Of a stretch of 35,058 nucleotides of DNA, positions 31,906 to 35,058 are shown one piece after another. The DNA is from Streptomyces sp. JHA26 (lineage in GTDB: Bacteria > Actinomycetota > Actinomycetes > Streptomycetales > Streptomycetaceae), in assembly GCF_002005565.1 (NCBI RefSeq), contig NZ_BDJC01000069.1, positions 1 through 35,058 of the forward strand, given 5' to 3'. Position 1 is the first letter of the stretch. Each line of letters opens with the position of its first letter. Made by a program: the position numbers and the translations under genes. Below the pieces are notes generated by a model. It ran no database searches. It saw only the letters and a program-made list of their open reading frames with translations, and had not been told where the DNA came from.

Positions 31906-32957
31906 AGACAGACCTCACGGACACCACGTCCAGCAAGATCAACAAGGCGTTGGTGCTGGGCCGCCGGGCGATCGGCACCCCGGCCGTCGGCATGGTGCTC
32001 ACCCTGGTCATCGTCACCGACGAGGAGAACGCCTACGACGCGCTGAAGGCCGCGAGCGACGCCGCGCACGAGCACCCCTCGCGCACGCTCGTCGTCATCA
32101 AGCGCGTCTCGCGTTCGCCCCGGGACCGCACCCGGTCCCGGCTGGACGCCGAGGTCCGCCTCGGCGCCGACGCGGGCACCGGCGAGACGGTGGTGCTGCG
32201 GCTGTACGGCGACGTGGTCGACCAGGCCCAGTCGGTCGTCCTGCCGCTGCTGCTCCCCGACGCGCCGGTCGTGGTGTGGTGGCCGGTGAACGCACCGCTG
32301 GACCCGGCCGGGGACCCGCTGGGCGCGCTGGCCCAGCGCCGGGTCACCGACACCTACGCCTGCGAGGAGCCGGTACGGGAGCTGGCCGCCCGCGCCGACG
32401 CCTACCGGCCGGGCGACACCGACCTGTCCTGGACCCGCATCACCCCGTGGCGGTCGATGCTCGCGGCGGCCCTGGACCAGGTCGACTGCCGGGTGCAGGG
32501 CGTCGAGGTGGAGGGCGAGGAGGACAACCCCAGCTGCGAGCTGCTGGCGATGTGGCTCGCGGACCGGCTGCACGTTCCGGTGCAGCGCACCACGTCCAGC
32601 GGTCCGGGCCTGACCGCGGTCCGCATGGACACCGACTGCGGTCCGGTCGTCCTGGACCGGGCCGACGGCTCGCTCGCGACGTTGTCGATCCCGGGGCAGC
32701 CGGCCCGTGCGGTGGCGCTCAAGCGCCGCGAGACGGCCGAACTGATCGCGGAGGAGCTGCGGCGCCTCGACCCGGACGACACGTACGCCTCGGCGCTGCG
32801 CTTCGGGGTGGACCGGCTCGGCGCGCCGGCGGCAGCCGAGGCGGAAGCGGGCGAAGGGCCCGTCGCGGTCCCCGCTCCCGTCGAGACGGCCGCGAAGGCA
32901 CCCGCGAAGGACGCGGCGCGGAAGAGGACACCGGTGCGGAAGGCGGCGGCGAAGTGA
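31902..32957 (+). CDS. opcA: OpcA, glucose-6-phosphate dehydrogenase assembly/activating protein
   Basis: A 351-residue protein of the OpcA/OxPP-cycle family, an allosteric activator or assembly factor of G6PDH in cyanobacteria and actinobacteria. Conserved segments are RAIGTPAVGMVLTLVIVTDEENA, HPSRTLVVIKR, VVLPLLLPDAPVVVWWPVNAP, DLSWTRITPWRSMLAAALDQ and SCELLAMWLADRL. The C-terminal 45 residues are an Ala/Pro/Lys-rich low-complexity tail (ending RKRTPVRKAAAK), probably disordered. The ATG overlaps the zwf stop by four bases, and its own stop overlaps the pgl start (GTGA), so all three are translationally coupled. Confidence 0.95.
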   Translation: MKTDLTDTTSSKINKALVLGRRAIGTPAVGMVLTLVIVTDEENAYDALKAASDAAHEHPSRTLVVIKRVSRSPRDRTRSRLDAEVRLGADAGTGETVVLRLYGDVVDQAQSVVLPLLLPDAPVVVWWPVNAPLDPAGDPLGALAQRRVTDTYACEEPVRELAARADAYRPGDTDLSWTRITPWRSMLAAALDQVDCRVQGVEVEGEEDNPSCELLAMWLADRLHVPVQRTTSSGPGLTAVRMDTDCGPVVLDRADGSLATLSIPGQPARAVALKRRETAELIAEELRRLDPDDTYASALRFGVDRLGAPAAAEAEAGEGPVAVPAPVETAAKAPAKDAARKRTPVRKAAAK

Positions 32958-33739
32958 GTGTCACACCCCAGCTGGTCGTGCACCGGGACAAGGAGCTGAT
33001 GGCCGAGGCCGCGGCGGCCCGGCTGATCACGAAGATCGTGGACGCCCAGTCCTCCCGGGGCTCGGCGTCCGTGGTGCTGACCGGTGGCCGCAACGGCAAC
33101 GGCCTGCTGGCCGCGCTGGCGACGTCCCCGGCCCGTGACGCGGTCGACTGGTCCCGCCTCGACCTGTGGTGGGGCGACGAGCGCTTCCTGCCGGAGGGCG
33201 ACCCGGAGCGCAACGTCACGCAGGCCCGCGAGGCCCTGCTGGACGCGGTGCCGCTGGACCCGGAGCGGGTCCACGCGATGCCGGCCTCGGACGGCCCGTA
33301 CGGGACCGACGTGGAGGCCGCCGCGGCGGCGTACGCCGAGGAGCTGGCGAAGGCGGCCGAGCCGGAGAACCACGCGGCGGTGCCGTCCTTCGACGTCCTG
33401 CTGCTCGGGGTCGGCCCGGACACGCACGTGGCCTCGCTGTTCCCGGAGCACCCGGGGGTGCGGGAGACGGAGCGCACGGTGATCGGCGTCCACGGCTCCC
33501 CGAAGCCGCCGCCCACCCGCGTGTCCCTGACCCTGCCCGCGATCCGCACGGCCCGTGAGGTGTGGCTGCTCGCCGCGGGCGAGGACAAGGCGAACGCCGT
33601 GGCGATGGCCCTGTCGGACGCCGGCGAGATCCAGGCCCCGGCGGCCGGGGCGCGGGGCCGTGCCCGCACCCTGTGGCTGCTGGACGCGGCGGCGGCCTCC
33701 CGGCTGCCGCGGACGATGTACCCGCCGGCCTCGGCGTAG
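32954..33739 (+). CDS. pgl: 6-phosphogluconolactonase
   Basis: A 261-residue protein of the DevB/Pgl (NagB-like) family that hydrolyses 6-phosphogluconolactone, the product of the zwf enzyme. Typical segments are VVLTGGRNGNGLLAAL (phosphate-binding loop), WSRLDLWWGDERFLPEGDPERNVTQAREALLD, VLLLGVGPDTHVASLFPEHP and RVSLTLPAIRTAREVWLLAAGEDKANAV. The start is GTG at 32954 within the opcA stop; the upstream open frame lies in opcA. It is the last gene of the operon, with a strong terminator 21 bp beyond the stop. Confidence 0.95.
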   Translation: MSVTPQLVVHRDKELMAEAAAARLITKIVDAQSSRGSASVVLTGGRNGNGLLAALATSPARDAVDWSRLDLWWGDERFLPEGDPERNVTQAREALLDAVPLDPERVHAMPASDGPYGTDVEAAAAAYAEELAKAAEPENHAAVPSFDVLLLGVGPDTHVASLFPEHPGVRETERTVIGVHGSPKPPPTRVSLTLPAIRTAREVWLLAAGEDKANAVAMALSDAGEIQAPAAGARGRARTLWLLDAAAASRLPRTMYPPASA

Positions 33740-33759
33740 CCGCGCTCCCCGCACACCGG

Positions 33760-33791
33760 AACGCCGGGTCCCACCGCTGGGGCCCGGCGTT
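33760..33791. terminator. bidirectional terminator between pgl and the convergent membrane-protein gene
   Basis: AACGCCGGG and its complement CCCGGCGTT pair over 9 bp, then a T/G mismatch, then CCCA with TGGG around a CCGC loop. It serves the end of the pentose phosphate operon and could also serve the convergent minus-strand gene. Confidence 0.85.
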
Positions 33792-33847
33792 CTGCCTGCG
33801 CGGCAACCGGAGGGGGCTGTCGTGCCCCGGCGCCTCCGGACGGGCCG

Positions 33848-34855
33848 TCAGGACCCGTCGGGGCCCGGTGAGTAGGGGTTGCCGTAGCCGTTCGGGTGCG
33901 GCGCGTACGGCGGTTGCGGCGGCGGCGCGTACGGCGGCTGCGGCGCGTACGGCGGCTGCGGCGCGTACGGCGGCTGCGGCGACACGTACGGGTTCCGCGG
34001 GCCGGGAGCGTACGGGTGGCCGGCTCCCGCGGGCGGATACGGGGACCCGAAGGGGTTGCCCTGCGGCGGCACGTGCGGCGGTCCGGTCGGCGGGAGGTGT
34101 CCGGGGATCGGCGGGAGGGTCGCCGGGTGGGCCTTCAGCCGGATTCCGTAGCGCCGCTTCAGCCGGCCCATCTCCAGCAGCGCGATCGCGGTGACCGTCA
34201 CGGGCGCGCCCAGGATGAAGACGACGCCCAGGGTGAGGCTGAGCCCGTGCAGGTCACCGGTGACGAGGTCCGGGATGGCCATCAGCCAGCTCGTCACGGT
34301 GGCCAGCAGAGCCGGGAGGCAGCGGTGGACGGCGGCGGTGCCGAAGAAGTTCCCGGAGACCCTGATGGCGCCCCAGACCACGAATCCGAGCATCCACAGC
34401 ATCGCCAGACCACCGAACATGATCACCAGCGGGTTGCCCGAGGCGTTGATCGTGGTGACGAGCAGCACCAGAGCGGTGACGCAGCCGATGAACAGCAGCA
34501 GCAGCTTGAGCGCGTCGAACAGTGGGCCCCGCAACTGCCCCACGGTGCCGGTGCGCCGCCAGACGAAGAGCATCGCACCGACCGCCAGCGGGGTGATGAA
34601 CAGCAGGACGGCGGAGGCCGTCAGCGCGTTCTCCAGCAACTGGGTGACGCTGAAGCCGCCCTCGAACATGGTGTAGACACCGAGCGAGGCGACCGCGCCC
34701 GCGATGACCCGGAAGCGTTTGAGCTGCTCGATGGAGGGATCGGCCGAGGGCGGGATCCACGCGGGGTGGAACACGGCGGTCGCCGCCCCCTTGGGATTGA
34801 GGAGGGCCCGGGCCGTCAGCCTGCCGCCTGTCCAACGTCCGCGCGTGCGTGCCAC
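33848..34855 (-). CDS. integral membrane protein with Pro/Tyr-rich C-terminal tail
   Basis: A 335-residue protein. Residues about 45-225 contain five hydrophobic helices (VIAGAVASLGVYTMF, ASAVLLFITPLAVGAMLFVW, LLLLFIGCVTALVLLVTT, VIMFGGLAMLWMLGFVVWG, LGVVFILGAPVTVTAIALLEM). The arrangement resembles Yip1-like proteins, but I would not name it. The final 100 residues are Pro-rich with tandem PYAPQP units, encoded by an 18-bp repeat around 33929-33982, likely extracellular or cytoplasmic and disordered. GTG 34855 follows GGGGGAG by four bases. The function is unknown; it sits between pgl and probable pgi. Confidence 0.85.
   Translation of the reverse strand: MARTRGRWTGGRLTARALLNPKGAATAVFHPAWIPPSADPSIEQLKRFRVIAGAVASLGVYTMFEGGFSVTQLLENALTASAVLLFITPLAVGAMLFVWRRTGTVGQLRGPLFDALKLLLLFIGCVTALVLLVTTINASGNPLVIMFGGLAMLWMLGFVVWGAIRVSGNFFGTAAVHRCLPALLATVTSWLMAIPDLVTGDLHGLSLTLGVVFILGAPVTVTAIALLEMGRLKRRYGIRLKAHPATLPPIPGHLPPTGPPHVPPQGNPFGSPYPPAGAGHPYAPGPRNPYVSPQPPYAPQPPYAPQPPYAPPPQPPYAPHPNGYGNPYSPGPDGS
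33929..33982. repeat. 18-bp tandem repeat encoding PYAPQP units
   Basis: Three consecutive 18-bp units GTACGGCGGCTGCGGCGC, with a degenerate unit just before and after, inside the proline-rich tail. The period matches six codons. Confidence 0.85.
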
Positions 34856-34944
34856 TTTGCTCCCCCGAGCACTCGCCGTGATGATCGCCGGGGGATTCTA
34901 CGACAGACGGACGGCACGCCGCCGCCCGTCCGTCCGCCCCGGGC

Positions 34945-35058
34945 TCACCGCCGGCCGCGCAGCTCCCGGTAGGCGGCCACCAGCGCGGCCGTGGACGGGT
35001 CGAGACCGGGCACGTCGGCGCCTTCGGTCAGGGCGGGTTCGACGCGCTTGGCGAGGAT
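34945..35058 (-). CDS. pgi: probable glucose-6-phosphate isomerase, C-terminal end (truncated by window edge)
   Basis: The last 37 codons of a minus-strand gene that begins beyond the window: ILAKRVEPALTEG, then PGLDPSTAALVAAYRELRGRR and TGA. The ending with L-x-P-S-T-x-x-L-x-x-x-Y-R-x-L-R matches actinobacterial glucose-6-phosphate isomerases as I remember them, and the pentose phosphate context fits. A fragment this short cannot be fully assigned; another enzyme of the region is possible. Confidence 0.6.
   Translation of the reverse strand: MLAKRVEPALTEGADVPGLDPSTAALVAAYRELRGRR

Overview
The window looks like chromosomal DNA of a Streptomyces or very close relative. GC content is very high, GTG and TTG starts are frequent, coding density is high, and the operons are typical of the genus. 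From memory, unchecked here, the gene order follows the S. coelicolor neighbourhood around SCO1905-SCO1942.

Layout. (1) 1-1238: the end of a TerD-family gene and a TetR regulator. (2) 1334-3403: a Ro60 (TROVE-domain) gene preceded by about 400 bp without protein-coding genes. That interval holds three tandem structured RNAs on the same strand. All three share terminal-stem architecture and a TACTTC box, and two carry a circularly permuted tRNA-like module. I interpret them as a Y RNA array and it is the most striking feature here. (3) 3404-8662: a Tat-exported PhoX-type phosphatase with a PHO-box-like repeat, an unknown 475-residue protein, and a secreted nuclease. (4) 8684-10482: a two-domain ABM monooxygenase behind a SoxR-type promoter, then a DUF3618/holin-like pair. 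(5) 10629-13053: dapA and dapD tail to tail, and an SMR efflux protein. (6) 13138-19688: the suf Fe-S assembly operon in the order sufR-B-D-Rieske-C-S-U-T, with a SufR-type operator and an upstream iron-box-like palindrome. (7) 19849-25684: an AAC(3)-like acetyltransferase, an ABC exporter pair, ctaA, an AadA-like nucleotidyltransferase, an amidohydrolase and a small unknown protein. (8) 25779-26759: ctaB, with an apparent palindromic insertion at its 5' end. (9) 27138-33739: tkt-tal-zwf-opcA-pgl, the pentose phosphate operon. (10) 33848-35058: a proline-rich membrane protein and the probable end of pgi.

Working together. Heme A synthesis (ctaA, ctaB) and central carbon metabolism (pentose phosphate genes and probable pgi) lie next to Fe-S assembly. 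DapA and DapD catalyse non-consecutive steps of lysine/diaminopimelate synthesis. Several candidate stress or nutrient switches are readable: phosphate (PHO box), redox cycling (SoxR box), iron and Fe-S status (iron box, SufR site). Many start codons sit 6-8 nt after a -10-like hexamer, suggesting leaderless mRNAs. Promoter, operator and RNA-fold calls were made by eye without folding or database searches.
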